A stretch of 64,000 nt of DNA. It comes from Actinoplanes palleronii. GTDB taxonomy: Bacteria > Actinomycetota > Actinomycetes > Mycobacteriales > Micromonosporaceae. A model generated the notes under the pieces. That model had not been told where the DNA came from. It ran no database searches and was given only the letters and a program-made list of their open reading frames with translations. The position numbers and the translations under genes were made by a program. Of the stretch, positions 17,464 through 26,814 are shown in pieces. The stretch spans positions 18,327 through 82,326 of the forward strand of contig NZ_BOMS01000004.1 of NCBI RefSeq assembly GCF_016862315.1, read 5' to 3'. How positions within the stretch are numbered: the stretch's first letter is position 1; every line of letters begins with the position of its first letter.

Positions 17464-19290
17464 TCAGCGGAGCGCGGGCGCCGGAGCCGGAAGCGCGCAG
17501 GTCTCCGCGAGGCGGGCGATCAGGACCGCGGAGTCGATGTCCGCGAGCAGCGGCCGCAGGTGGGACGTGTCCAGCGGCGGGACCTCGACGTGCGAGATCA
17601 GCGGGTGGAACGGGCGGTGGTCGACCTCGCCCGCACCGAACAGCGTCTCGGCCAGCTTCTCGCCCGGGCGCAGGCCGATGTACTCCACCGCGACCGGCGC
17701 CGGCGCCAGTTGCGCCATCTGCGCCGCCACCTCGGCGATCCGCACCGGTGAGCCCATCTCCAGGACCAGGGCCTCGCCGTCCTGGCCGATCGCCGCCGCC
17801 TGGATCACCAGGTGGACCGCCTCCTGCAGGGTCATGAAGTACCGGGTCACGTCGGGGTGGGTCACGGTGAGCGGGCCGCCGTCGGCGATCTGCGCGCTGA
17901 ACTTGGTGAACACCGACCCGCGGCTGCCCAGCACGTTGCCGAACCGGACGCTGAGGAACGTGCCCTGGCGGCGGCGGGCGGTCCACGCGGTGAGCCGCTC
18001 GGTGATCCGCTTCGAGTAGCCGAGCACGCTCGACGGGTCCGCGGCCTTGTCGGTGGAGATGTTGACGAAGCGTTCCACCGCCTGGGCCGCGTCCAGGACG
18101 TTGAGGGTGCCCAGGACGTTGGTCTTCACCGCCTCGGCCGGGTAGCGCTGCAGCAGGGCCAGGTGTTTGAGCGCGGCCGCGTGGAAGACCACCTGTGGCC
18201 GGCGGTCCCGGAAGATCTCCCGGATCCGGGCGGCGTCCCGCAGGTCGGCGAGGATCACCGCCGGGTCCTCCAGCCGGGCCTGCGGGTCGATCGAGAGCTG
18301 CACCGCCTGCAGCGACGTCTCGTCCCGGTCCAGCATCATCAGCTCGGCCGGGCCGAAGTGGTGGATCTGCCGGCACAGCTCCGAGCCGATCGACCCGCCC
18401 GCACCGGTGACCAGGACCCGTTTGCCGGTCAGGTAGCCGCCGATCGCGGTCAGGTCGGTGTCGATCTGGTGCCGGCCGAGCAGGTCGGTGACCTGCACCT
18501 CGCGGACGTCGCCGACCTCGACCGGGTGGTCCATCAGCTCGGTGACCGACGGGACCACCTTGAACTGGGCGCCGGCCGCCAGGGTCCGGTCCCGGATGTC
18601 GCGGACCAGCGCCGCGTCGGCGTTGGCGACCGCGAAGATCAGCAGTCCGGCGCCGGTGTCGGCGAGGGCGCGCGCGATGTCGTCGCGGGCGCCGCGGACC
18701 GGGACGTTGAAGATCCGCAGGTGGCGCTTGCCGGGGTCGTCGTCGATCAGGCCGGCCGGCAGGTAGCGGCCCTTCGGGTCCTGCAGCATCGAGTCGAGCA
18801 GCTTGACCGCCGCCGCGCCGGCCCCGAAGAGGATCACCGGAGCCGTGCTGCGGGCGTCCGGGCGCTGGCTGCGGGCCTGCTGGGTCCGCCGGGCGTAGCG
18901 GACGGCGAGCATCATGACCAGCGCGACGGTGCCGCCGAGCGCCGGCAGCCCGGCCGGGAGCGGATGCTGGGAGAGCAGCAGCACGATCGCGGTCAGCACG
19001 AACGCCACCAGGGCCGTGCTGGTGGCGACCGCGCGGACCTCGTCGAACCCGGCGAACCGGTAGCGGCCGCGGTACAGGCCCCTGGTGTGCCCGATCGCGG
19101 CCTGCAGCACCACGGCCACGGCGATCGCGACCAGGGCGCCGGCCAGGCTGCGCCGGGTCGGTGCGAAGTCGTAGCGGGCCAGCACCGCGGCGAGCAGGCC
19201 GGCCGCCCAGGCGGTGGCGTCCACGAGCAGCGGGAGCAGGCGGCGGTGGCGCAGCACCCAGGACCGTGCGCCCATCATGCCCGGGAGCAT
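17464..19290 (-). CDS. CapD/PglF-like membrane NDP-sugar 4,6-dehydratase
   Basis: 608 residues. Four membrane helices (to about residue 130), a CoA-binding-like Rossmann domain (VILFGAGAAAVKLL), then an extended SDR domain with LVTGAGGSIGSELCRQI near 290. The catalytic STDKA segment is present (NISTDKAADPSS). The usual Tyr of the YxxxK motif is replaced (LGYSK places Leu there), as in PglF/WbpM enzymes. It should convert UDP-GlcNAc to a 4-keto-6-deoxy sugar, the first step toward bacillosamine-type or similar amino sugars. The start is uncertain: in-frame starts run to 19356, but that would leave 11 bases to the divergent gene; 19290 leaves room for promoters. Confidence 0.88.
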   Translation of the reverse strand: MLPGMMGARSWVLRHRRLLPLLVDATAWAAGLLAAVLARYDFAPTRRSLAGALVAIAVAVVLQAAIGHTRGLYRGRYRFAGFDEVRAVATSTALVAFVLTAIVLLLSQHPLPAGLPALGGTVALVMMLAVRYARRTQQARSQRPDARSTAPVILFGAGAAAVKLLDSMLQDPKGRYLPAGLIDDDPGKRHLRIFNVPVRGARDDIARALADTGAGLLIFAVANADAALVRDIRDRTLAAGAQFKVVPSVTELMDHPVEVGDVREVQVTDLLGRHQIDTDLTAIGGYLTGKRVLVTGAGGSIGSELCRQIHHFGPAELMMLDRDETSLQAVQLSIDPQARLEDPAVILADLRDAARIREIFRDRRPQVVFHAAALKHLALLQRYPAEAVKTNVLGTLNVLDAAQAVERFVNISTDKAADPSSVLGYSKRITERLTAWTARRRQGTFLSVRFGNVLGSRGSVFTKFSAQIADGGPLTVTHPDVTRYFMTLQEAVHLVIQAAAIGQDGEALVLEMGSPVRIAEVAAQMAQLAPAPVAVEYIGLRPGEKLAETLFGAGEVDHRPFHPLISHVEVPPLDTSHLRPLLADIDSAVLIARLAETCALPAPAPALR

Positions 19291-19367
19291 AACAGCGAAA
19301 ATGCCCCTTAAAGTGGACTTTTTCCATACCGGAGGATTACTCGCCATACCGCTCATATCGTGACTAC

Positions 19368-20750
19368 GTGGGCATGCGCGATTACCTCCGTGTCGCCCGG
19401 CGACATTGGTGGCTGCTGCTGGCCTCGGTCGCCCTCGCGCTGGGCGTCGCCCTGATCGTGAACCTGAACATGACCCCGGTCTACGCGGCCCGGGTCACCT
19501 TCTTCTTCTCCACCCCGTCGGCCGGCGCCACCGACCTGCTGCCCGCCAGCATGTTCAACACCAGCCGGCTGCAGACCTACGCCAAGCTGCTGACCAGCGA
19601 CGAGGTCGCCACCCCGCTGGCCGGTACGCCCGGCATCGACCTGAGCGTGAAGGACGTCCGGGAAGCGATCGGCGCGGAGACCATCGCGGACACCGTGATG
19701 ATGGAGGTGAGCGTGCAGGACCCGGACCGCAACCGGGCGCTGCTGCTGCTCGCCCGGCTCATCCAGCGGTTCGAGTCCGCGGTCGAGACCCTGGAGCGCC
19801 CCGCGCCGACCGAACCGTCGCTGGTGAAGGTCACCGTGGTCAACGGCCCGGCCCTGGACGAGGACCCGGTCGCCCCGAACGCGCTGAACAACTTCGCCCT
19901 GGCCACCGTCGCCGGGCTGGTCGTCGGCGCGATCGGCTCGGTCGGCCGGGAGGTCGCCGACCACACGGTACGCACCGCGGAGGCGTTGCAGCTGCTCACG
20001 TCGGCCCCGGTGCTGGCCCGGGTGCCGCTGGACCCGGGCAACCCGTTCGTGTCGGCGAGCAACTCGGCGCGCACCGAGGCGCTGCGCGAGGTACGCACCC
20101 AGGTGCAGTGCGCCGCCGCCGCCAACTCGGTCAAGACCCTCGCGGTGACCAGCGCGGTCCCCGGCGAGGGCCGCTCGGCCACCGCGTGCGGGCTGGCCCT
20201 GCTCTTCGCCGAGGCCGGGCAGCGCGTCCTGGTCGTCGACGCCGAGCTGCGGCACCCCCGGCTGGCCGCGTTCCTGGGGCGGGAGGACTCGGCCGGGCTG
20301 AGCACGGTGCTGGACGGCACCGCGGCGCTGGAGCAGGTGCTGCAGCCGTGGGGCGCCGGGCTGTGGCTGCTGGCGAGCGGGCGTACCCCGCCGAACCCGA
20401 GTGAGCTGCTCAGCTCGCCGCGGATGACGGAACTGGTCGACGACGTACGGAAAAGGTTCGATGTTGTGATCTTCGATTGCCCACCGCTGCTGCCGGTGAC
20501 CGACGCGGCCGTCGTCGCCGCCCGTGCCGACGGCACACTGCTCGTGGTGCGGGCCCGGCGGACCACGGCGGCCCAGGTCACCGCGTCGGTCCGGGCCCTG
20601 CACGCGGTCAACGCGACACTGCTCGGCTGCGTGCTCAACATGGTGACCCGCACCGGCCCGGACGCGATACCCACCTACGACGGCTATCCGGCCGGGCCGA
20701 AACCACCGCGGCGCGGCCGGGAGTGGCGGATGCAGGCGGTGCTCTCGTGA
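19368..20750 (+). CDS. Wzz/BY-kinase-like chain-length protein with altered P-loop
   Basis: 460 residues. Wzz-type N-terminal helix (residues 14-35), an extracellular segment, a second helix (NNFALATVAGLVVGAIG, near 185), then a CpsD/BY-kinase cytoplasmic domain. Walker A reads VPGEGRSATACGL near 264, so the invariant lysine of GEGKS is Arg. Walker A' is VLVVDAELRHP and Walker B VIFDCPP. The C-terminus has only YDGYPAGP, not a tyrosine cluster. It probably controls polymer length or export with the polymerase; kinase activity is doubtful. Start: GTG 19368 or ATG 19374. First gene of the four-gene plus-strand operon, followed by a 4-base overlap. Confidence 0.85.
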   Translation: MGMRDYLRVARRHWWLLLASVALALGVALIVNLNMTPVYAARVTFFFSTPSAGATDLLPASMFNTSRLQTYAKLLTSDEVATPLAGTPGIDLSVKDVREAIGAETIADTVMMEVSVQDPDRNRALLLLARLIQRFESAVETLERPAPTEPSLVKVTVVNGPALDEDPVAPNALNNFALATVAGLVVGAIGSVGREVADHTVRTAEALQLLTSAPVLARVPLDPGNPFVSASNSARTEALREVRTQVQCAAAANSVKTLAVTSAVPGEGRSATACGLALLFAEAGQRVLVVDAELRHPRLAAFLGREDSAGLSTVLDGTAALEQVLQPWGAGLWLLASGRTPPNPSELLSSPRMTELVDDVRKRFDVVIFDCPPLLPVTDAAVVAARADGTLLVVRARRTTAAQVTASVRALHAVNATLLGCVLNMVTRTGPDAIPTYDGYPAGPKPPRRGREWRMQAVLS

Positions 20751-21730
20751 GCACGGTGCTGCACTACTACCGGGGCCGGGTGGCGCTGCACGCGACGCTG
20801 CGGGCGCTGCACGTGCCGCCGGGCGACGAGGTGATCGTGCCGGGGTACACCTGCCCGGCCGTCGTCGAGCCCCTGCTGCGGCTCGGGATCCGGCCGGTCT
20901 TCGCCGACATCGACCGCGCCACGCTGGTCGCGAGCCCGGCGTCGATCCGGGAACGGATCACCGGCCGGACCCGGGCGGTGATCGTCCAGCACACGTTCGG
21001 TTATCCCGCGCCGGTCCGGGAGATCACCGAGCTGCCGGTGATCGAGGACTGTGCGCACATCGGGCCCGGCTCGATCGACGTGGGTTACGGCGGGGTGGCG
21101 GCGATCTACTCGTACGAGCAGGGCAAACCCGCCGTCGCCGGACCGGGTGGCGCCGCCGTGGTGCACGACCCCGCGCTGGCCGCCGAGATGCACACCCGCT
21201 ACGCCCGGTACTCGGCCCCGCCGCTGCGCCCGGAGCTGACCGCGTCCGCCGAGTACCTCGCGTACCGGCTCACCGACGAGCTCGGGCTGCGCTGGCGGTG
21301 CCGTCCGCAGCCGTCCGACGCCGAGTACGGGTGGCGGATGAGCCGTGGCGTGCGGGAGCGGCTGTCCCGGCGGATCACCGCGGCGCGGCGTGACATCGGG
21401 GTGCGGCGCAAGGTGCTCACCGCGTACGAGAGAGGTCTTGATCGGCTCGCGGTCTCGCACCACCCGCGGCCCGGACCGGAAGCGATCCCGCTCTGCCTGC
21501 CGGTGCGGGTCTTCGGCAAGGCCACCGTCCTGCGCGAGGCGGCCGACGCCGGCGTCGAGCTGGGTGACCGGTTCCGCACACCGCCCGGCTATCTCGCGGG
21601 CTCCTGTCCGAACGCCGAGTGGGCGCTCGGGCACCTGGTCACCCTGCCGGTCCGGAGCAGTGTCTCGCCGGCCGACGTGCACAAGACGATGCAGCTGTTC
21701 GACCGGTTGAAGGCGAAGGGCCATGTCTGA
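20747..21730 (+). CDS. DegT/DnrJ/EryC1-like PLP aminotransferase, short form
   Basis: 327 residues, shorter than the usual ~370-400 for DegT proteins. Family features: PGDEVIVPGYTCPAVVEPLL, the LPVIEDCAHIGPG segment with the PLP-ring Asp, and a lysine in YSYEQGKPAVAGPGGAAVV at the place of the PLP Schiff-base Lys. The C-terminal half lacks the typical NYR motif. It may aminate a nucleotide-linked keto sugar, or be a specialised branch of the fold. The GTG at 20747 overlaps the stop of the previous gene (GTGA). Part of the glycan operon. Confidence 0.8.
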   Translation: MSTVLHYYRGRVALHATLRALHVPPGDEVIVPGYTCPAVVEPLLRLGIRPVFADIDRATLVASPASIRERITGRTRAVIVQHTFGYPAPVREITELPVIEDCAHIGPGSIDVGYGGVAAIYSYEQGKPAVAGPGGAAVVHDPALAAEMHTRYARYSAPPLRPELTASAEYLAYRLTDELGLRWRCRPQPSDAEYGWRMSRGVRERLSRRITAARRDIGVRRKVLTAYERGLDRLAVSHHPRPGPEAIPLCLPVRVFGKATVLREAADAGVELGDRFRTPPGYLAGSCPNAEWALGHLVTLPVRSSVSPADVHKTMQLFDRLKAKGHV

Positions 21731-21735
21731 GGCGT

Positions 21736-23025
21736 ATGCCGGTCGGTGAGCGTCTCGGTTTCCGGACACTGCTGCGGATCGTCCCCGCCGCCGTGCGGCG
21801 CGACTATGCCTCGACGCTGCTCGTCCAGTGGTTCGTGCTGGGCACCGGCCTGTTCCTGTTCCACCTGGTCGCGGCGCGCGGCAGCGTCGACGGCTTCGCG
21901 TATTACCAGATCGCCCGGGGCACGGTGACCACGTTCCAGCCGGCCCTGCTGCTCGGGCTCGGCCTGGGCCTGCAGCGTTACCTGCCACGCACCGAGCACA
22001 CCACCCGGCGCCTGGCCCGGCACGCGCTGAGCACCGAGGCCCTGGTGGTGGTCGGTGTCGGCCTGGCCGGGGCGGGCGCCGGGAACTGGATCGCCGGGCT
22101 GCTCGGGCTGCACGGCGGCCGGCCCGCGGTGGCCGCCATCCTGATCATGCTGGGCGGCAACTGCCTGACCACCGTCGCGCTCGCCGCACTGCGCGGCAAC
22201 CAGCAGATCGTCGACGCGAACCTGACCTTCGGGCTGGGCCTCGGGCTGATGCCCCTCGTGGCGTTCGTCGCCGCGGAGCGGATCGAGGACTTCCTGATCA
22301 TCCAGGGCCTCGGCGCCGCGGTGGTCGGCCTGTGGGGCACCCTCGTCGTCCGGCACCGCCCCAGGACGTTCTTCAAACACCCCGAACCCACGATCAAAAC
22401 CCTGATTTCGTACGGTCTGAAGCGCATGCCCGGCGAACTCGCGCTGCCCGCGCTCTACACGTTCCCGACCTTCGCCGTGGCCGTGACGATGCCGGGCGAC
22501 CCGGTGGCGGGCTTCGTCGGGTTCACCACCTCGGCGGTCACCCTGATCTGCTCGCTGTTCGCCATGCTCACCCCGGTCCTGATGCCCCGGCTCAGCCGCC
22601 TGTTCCACCGGGCCGGCGAGGACGCGGGCGTCCGTCAGCTGCTCACCGCGCTGCCGCTCGCCGCCGGGCTGCTCGCCGCGGTGCCGACCACGGTGATCTT
22701 CGTGTTCGCGCCGGCGCTGGTGCACGGGTTCCTCGGCGACGAGTTCTCCCCGGCGATCCCGGTGCTGCGCCTCGGCGTGCTCGCGGCGATCCCGATGGCG
22801 ATGTTCTACGCCGCCCGGCCGACCATGGAGACGCTGCTCGAGGCGAAGTTCCTCAGCCGCCTGCTGCTCGCCTGCCTGGCCCTCGAGGTCGTGATGACCT
22901 GCATCGGCACGGTGTTCTTCGCGCCGCAGCACGCCGCGGTGCTGGGGCTGGCCGCGGCCGCCACCGCGCTCGGCATCGACGCCGTCTGGCTGGCCGGGTA
23001 CGCCCTGCGCCTCCCCCGCCCATGA
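21736..23025 (+). CDS. Polysaccharide flippase-like membrane protein (Wzx/MOP family)
   Basis: 429 residues with about 12 hydrophobic helices. The pattern (FVLGTGLFLFHLVAARG, GLKRMPGELALPAL, LMPRLSRLFH, VLRLGVLAAIPMA) matches Wzx/RfbX-type flippases of the MOP superfamily, which move undecaprenyl-PP-linked repeat units across the membrane. The ATG at 21736 lies 5 bases after the aminotransferase stop; the upstream extension overlaps that gene in another frame and is not coding. It ends with an ATGA overlap with the polymerase gene. Function is inferred from topology and neighbours. Confidence 0.82.
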   Translation: MPVGERLGFRTLLRIVPAAVRRDYASTLLVQWFVLGTGLFLFHLVAARGSVDGFAYYQIARGTVTTFQPALLLGLGLGLQRYLPRTEHTTRRLARHALSTEALVVVGVGLAGAGAGNWIAGLLGLHGGRPAVAAILIMLGGNCLTTVALAALRGNQQIVDANLTFGLGLGLMPLVAFVAAERIEDFLIIQGLGAAVVGLWGTLVVRHRPRTFFKHPEPTIKTLISYGLKRMPGELALPALYTFPTFAVAVTMPGDPVAGFVGFTTSAVTLICSLFAMLTPVLMPRLSRLFHRAGEDAGVRQLLTALPLAAGLLAAVPTTVIFVFAPALVHGFLGDEFSPAIPVLRLGVLAAIPMAMFYAARPTMETLLEAKFLSRLLLACLALEVVMTCIGTVFFAPQHAAVLGLAAAATALGIDAVWLAGYALRLPRP

Positions 23026-24254
23026 ATGCTCCCGTCCTTGGTGACAAAGACGCTGCCCGGCCGGGCCTGGTGGTCCTGCTCGCCTTCGTGGTCGCGCTGG
23101 CCGGGCGGTTCACCCTGGTCCGGGTCGGCGTGGACGTCCCGGTCGTCAACGACGTCCGGGTACCGCTCTTCCTGGTCCTGCTGCTGAGCCTGGCCCTGGA
23201 GGCGCACCACGCCGGCCACCGTCCGGGCGAGGGCAGCGGTGCCCTGCTCGGCATCCTGGCCCTGCTCGGCTACCAGGGGCTCTCCGTGCTCTGGGTGCCG
23301 CCCGGCACCGAGACCGGCCCGATGGTCGGCGACCTGTGCGCGATCGCCGGGCTGCTCGTCGTCTACTTCACCCTGGCCGCCTGGGACCGCGACCGGGTCA
23401 CCGAGGTCACCCTGAAGCTCTTCCACGTCGCGGCCTGGGCCTACTTCCTGTTCGCCGCGTCCGGCCGGGGCCACGACGCGAGCGGCCGATGGGCGGCGTT
23501 CGGCGGCGGCCCGAACGTCTTCGTCCGCATCATGATCATCGGCGGGATCACCTCGCTCTACCTCTACCTGCGCAGCGGCGAACGGCTGATCTGGCTGGTG
23601 CCGATCCCGGCGTTCCTGTTCGGCGCGATCGCCTCCGGCTCCCGGGGTGGCATCGTCGCGCTCGCCGTCACCGTCGCGGTCGCGTTACTGGCGATCCGGC
23701 CCAAGCTCGACTTCGACCGGATGGCCAAGCCGTTCGCCCTGATCGCCCTGGTCGGCACGGTCCTGGTGATCACCGCCGGCCCGACGATCGCCGGCTACGT
23801 CCAGTCGCGCTTCGTCGACGCGACCATCGGCCAGGGGTACGCGTCACAGCGCGACGTGCTGTTCCGGATGGCTCTGCAGATCTTCCTGCAGCGGCCGATC
23901 CTCGGCGCCGGGCTGAACGGCTTCCACACGGTCAGCGCCCTCGGCTTCGGCGAAAGGTACGTGCACAACCTGCCGCTGTCGATCGCCGCCGAGGGCGGGT
24001 TCGCCGGGCTGGTGCTGCTGGTCGCGGCGTGGGTGGGGCTGTGGCGGGCGTACCAGAGCCAGCCGCTGGCCGAGCGCAGCCTGGAAGCCCGGACGGCCGC
24101 CTACTGCGGCATCTTCATCGGGGCCACCTGCCTGTTCTCCGGCGACTACTACGACGCCCGGCTGATGTGGATCCTGCTGCTGCTGGCCGCGGTGCGCCCG
24201 GCTCGTGCCCGGCTCGTACCGGCCACCTCGGTCAGCACCCTCACGAAGTCCTGA
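23022..24254 (+). CDS. O-antigen ligase/polymerase-like membrane protein (Wzy-type)
   Basis: 410 residues with around ten to twelve helices. The Wzy_C region has ASGSRGGIVALAVTV, then the large outside loop containing ILGAGLNGFHTVSALG and VHNLPLSIAAEGG, the characteristic H-N-x-x-L segment of ligase/polymerase families. It probably polymerises lipid-linked repeats or transfers a glycan to an acceptor. Start ATG at 23022 overlaps the flippase stop. Its last 106 bases overlap the 3' end of the convergent GT4 gene, an unusually long tail-to-tail overlap. Confidence 0.82.
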   Translation: MNAPVLGDKDAARPGLVVLLAFVVALAGRFTLVRVGVDVPVVNDVRVPLFLVLLLSLALEAHHAGHRPGEGSGALLGILALLGYQGLSVLWVPPGTETGPMVGDLCAIAGLLVVYFTLAAWDRDRVTEVTLKLFHVAAWAYFLFAASGRGHDASGRWAAFGGGPNVFVRIMIIGGITSLYLYLRSGERLIWLVPIPAFLFGAIASGSRGGIVALAVTVAVALLAIRPKLDFDRMAKPFALIALVGTVLVITAGPTIAGYVQSRFVDATIGQGYASQRDVLFRMALQIFLQRPILGAGLNGFHTVSALGFGERYVHNLPLSIAAEGGFAGLVLLVAAWVGLWRAYQSQPLAERSLEARTAAYCGIFIGATCLFSGDYYDARLMWILLLLAAVRPARARLVPATSVSTLTKS

Positions 24255-25411
24255 AACAGCAGGTCCCGGTCGAAGCGGTCCCGGGCCAGGGCACGCGCCG
24301 CGGTCCGGGCGGCCGGCCCCGCCGCCGGGTCGCGGACGAACGCGGACACCGCGGCGGCCGCTCCCGCCGGGTCGTCCGGCGGCAGCACCAGTCCGGCGCC
24401 GCTCTCGGCGACCAGGTCGGCGATCCAGCCACCGTTGTTCACCACGACCGGCCGCCCGGCGGCGAACGCGTCGAAGACCTTGTTCGGCGAGTTGTTGCCC
24501 AGCTCGGGCAGGTTGACGAAGACCGACGCGGCCAGGTCGCAGGCGCCGAAGAACGCCACCACCTCGGCCTTGCTGACCGGCCCGAGCAGGAACAGGTTCC
24601 GGTCCAGCACGCCCAGCTCCACGGCCAGACCGCGCAGGTCGTCCCGCATCCGGCCGTCCCCCAGGATCACCACCCGCACGTCCGGGTCCGTCCCGGCGAG
24701 ATGTCCGGCCATCCGTACGAGGTAGTCGACGCCGTTGGCCATCCCCAGCGTGCCGGCGTAGAGGACCAGCGGCCGGTCGCCCAGCCACGGCGTGGCCCGG
24801 CGCAACGCCTCGCCCGCGCCGTCCGCGCCGGCGAACAGCTCCCGATCCGAACTGTTCGGCACCACCGTGACCGGCACGTCGGCGAACCGGCGCCGGATGC
24901 TCGCGGCCATGCCCGGCGACAGCGCGATCACGTGCGCCGCCCGGTGGTAGGCCCACGCCTCCAGCCGGAACGCGGCCCACCGGCTGACCGGCGACCGCAG
25001 CGCGCCCACCGCGATCGGCAGCTCCGGCCACACGTCCCGGACCTCCAGCACCATCGGCACCCGCCGGCGCAGCGCCGCGTACGCGCCCGGGATCGCCACG
25101 GTCAGCGGCGTGCTGGTGGCCAGGACCAGGTCGTGCCGCAGGCGGCCGGCCACCACGGCGGCGCGGGCGACGAAGCCGAGGAACGCGCGGATCCGGCGGG
25201 GGTAGGACATCGCGTTGTCGTACGGCACCGGCAGCCAGTGCACGACGATGCCGGCCTCGGTGCTGACCCGGGGCCGGGCGCCGTCGGGCTCACCGGTGAT
25301 CACGTGCACCTCGTGGCCGCGCTCGACCAGCCGCCGGGCGAACTCGTAGGACCGCGTCCCGCCGGACATCGCCGGGGTCTTGAAGTACTGGTGGATGTAG
25401 GTGATGCGCAC
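24149..25411 (-). CDS. GT4-family glycosyltransferase (WbuB-like)
   Basis: 420 residues, GT-B fold. The N-terminus MRITYIHQYFKTPAMSGGTR matches WbuB-type enzymes, with a GGTRSYEFARRL donor-domain loop. The C-terminal half has LVLYAGTLGMANGVDYLV and the NDP-sugar site around GNNSPNKVFDAFAAGRPVVV, where the E-x7-E pattern is modified to N-x-x-F-D. It likely adds an amino sugar to the lipid-linked primer. The last ~35 residues, inside the overlap with the Wzy-like gene, look like a low-complexity extension. It is the final gene of the minus-strand operon, 16 bases after the acetyltransferase. Confidence 0.87.
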   Translation of the reverse strand: MRITYIHQYFKTPAMSGGTRSYEFARRLVERGHEVHVITGEPDGARPRVSTEAGIVVHWLPVPYDNAMSYPRRIRAFLGFVARAAVVAGRLRHDLVLATSTPLTVAIPGAYAALRRRVPMVLEVRDVWPELPIAVGALRSPVSRWAAFRLEAWAYHRAAHVIALSPGMAASIRRRFADVPVTVVPNSSDRELFAGADGAGEALRRATPWLGDRPLVLYAGTLGMANGVDYLVRMAGHLAGTDPDVRVVILGDGRMRDDLRGLAVELGVLDRNLFLLGPVSKAEVVAFFGACDLAASVFVNLPELGNNSPNKVFDAFAAGRPVVVNNGGWIADLVAESGAGLVLPPDDPAGAAAAVSAFVRDPAAGPAARTAARALARDRFDRDLLFQDFVRVLTEVAGTSRARAGRTAASSSRIHISRAS

Positions 25412-25427
25412 GTGGTCTCCCTCTGCT

Positions 25428-26063
25428 TCAGGCTGCGGGGACGCCTTTGACGGTGCGGCCGGCGGTCACGTCGCGGACGACGCAGGCGTTGGCGCCCACC
25501 CTCGATCCGGCGCCGACGGAGCGGCCCTGGAGCACCGAGGCGTTCGTGCCGATCAGCACGTCGCGGCCGATGGTGCAGCTACCGGAGACCGCCGCCGACG
25601 GGTTCACCTGGACGCAGTCGGCCAGCACCGAGTCGTGGCCGACGGTGGCGTTCTGATTGATGTGCACGTGCCGGCCCAGGGTCACGTTCGTGGTGATCCG
25701 TGCGCCGGCGAAGACCACGACGCCCTCGCCCAGCTCGTTGGCCAGCCCGACCGTCGCCGCCGGGTGCACGAGCCGCGCCGCCGGCCGGCCGAGCGGGTCC
25801 AGCTCGGCGGCGACCCTGGCCCGGACCCGCGGGTCCCCGATCCCGATCACGAAGTGCGTGTCGAGCTGGGCCAGCAGCGCGTTCGGGCCCAGCCAGGCGG
25901 TGCCGAGCCGGTCGAGGCACCGGAGGTTGGCGTCGCTGGGCGAGTCGTCGAGGAATCCGGTCACCTTCCAGGGCACGTCACCGGCCTCGTTGATCGCCGC
26001 GACGATGCCGAAGATCTCCCGCCCGTGCCCCCCGCACCCCACGATCACGATGGCGTCAGGCAC
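25428..26063 (-). CDS. PglD/NeuD-like sugar O/N-acetyltransferase
   Basis: 211 residues. N-terminal Rossmann-like PglD domain (VIVGCGGHGREIFGIV), followed by a left-handed beta-helix of hexapeptide repeats (LGEGVVVFAGARI, IGRDVLIGTNASVLQG, VGAGSRVGANACVV). The catalytic His of the family is in NATVGHDSVL. It would transfer acetyl from acetyl-CoA to the 4-amino group made by the neighbouring aminotransferase, as in bacillosamine synthesis. GTG start at 26063 chosen because it overlaps the PglC-like stop by 8 bases; the longer frame is antisense-like. Confidence 0.87.
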   Translation of the reverse strand: MPDAIVIVGCGGHGREIFGIVAAINEAGDVPWKVTGFLDDSPSDANLRCLDRLGTAWLGPNALLAQLDTHFVIGIGDPRVRARVAAELDPLGRPAARLVHPAATVGLANELGEGVVVFAGARITTNVTLGRHVHINQNATVGHDSVLADCVQVNPSAAVSGSCTIGRDVLIGTNASVLQGRSVGAGSRVGANACVVRDVTAGRTVKGVPAA

Positions 26064-26814
26064 GGTCCGCCTCCCGCTGCGGCTTCGTGCCGGTGAACTG
26101 CGGCATCGTCGGGTCGCCCGGGGCGGTGATGCCGGTGCGGCGCAGCAGGACCAGAGCGGTCTGCGCGCAGATCCGCAGGTACAGGCCGAACGAGCGGTGA
26201 TCGACATACCAGACGTCGATCGCCAGCCGGTCCTCCCAGCTCAGCGCGTTGCGGCCGCGGACCTGCGCGAGCCCGGTGACCCCGGGCCGCACCAGATGCC
26301 GGCGCGCCTGCTCCGGCGTGTAGAGCTCGAGGTAGTGCATCAGCAACGGCCGCGGCCCCACCAGGCTCATCTCGCCGCGCAGCACGTTCCACATCGTCGG
26401 CAGCTCGTCCAGGCTGGTCGCGCGCAGCGCCTTGCCCAGCCCGGTCAGCCGGTCGGCGTCGGTGACCAGCCCGCGCTCCTCGTCCACGTCCCGCATCGTG
26501 CGGAACTTGACCAGCGTGAACGGCAGCCCGTGCAACCCCGGCCGCGCCTGCCGGAACAGCACCGGCCGCCCGAGCCTCGCCGCGACCACGGCGGCGACCC
26601 CGGCCAGCACCGGCGACAGCACGACCAGCACGCCTCCCGCGACGACAACATCGATCGCACGCTGCACACCGTCGACGACGCGGGTCCCGCGGCCGGCGCG
26701 GCCCGCGGCTCGGGCCCGGTCGCTCGTGGCACGAGTCCCGCGGCCGGCGCGGCCCGCAGCTCCGATATCGCCGCTCGTAGCTCGGCCGCCCATGGCGCGG
26801 ATCGCGAATCTCAC
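26056..26814 (-). CDS. PglC-like priming sugar-phosphate transferase
   Basis: 252 residues, bacterial sugar transferase family (PF02397). After an Arg/Gly-rich leader there is one re-entrant hydrophobic segment (AIDVVVAGGVLVVLSPVLAG), then RPVLFRQARPGLHGLPF, LVKFRTMRD, the catalytic Asp-Glu in SLDELPTMWNVL, MSLVGPRPLL and RPGVTGLAQVRGRN. It would load a sugar-1-phosphate onto undecaprenyl phosphate. Length fits the small PglC class rather than WbaP. The N-terminus has a direct repeat of AAGRAGRGTR, so the true start may be later than the GTG at 26814, which itself overlaps the upstream stop as GTGA. Confidence 0.88.
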   Translation of the reverse strand: MRFAIRAMGGRATSGDIGAAGRAGRGTRATSDRARAAGRAGRGTRVVDGVQRAIDVVVAGGVLVVLSPVLAGVAAVVAARLGRPVLFRQARPGLHGLPFTLVKFRTMRDVDEERGLVTDADRLTGLGKALRATSLDELPTMWNVLRGEMSLVGPRPLLMHYLELYTPEQARRHLVRPGVTGLAQVRGRNALSWEDRLAIDVWYVDHRSFGLYLRICAQTALVLLRRTGITAPGDPTMPQFTGTKPQREADRA

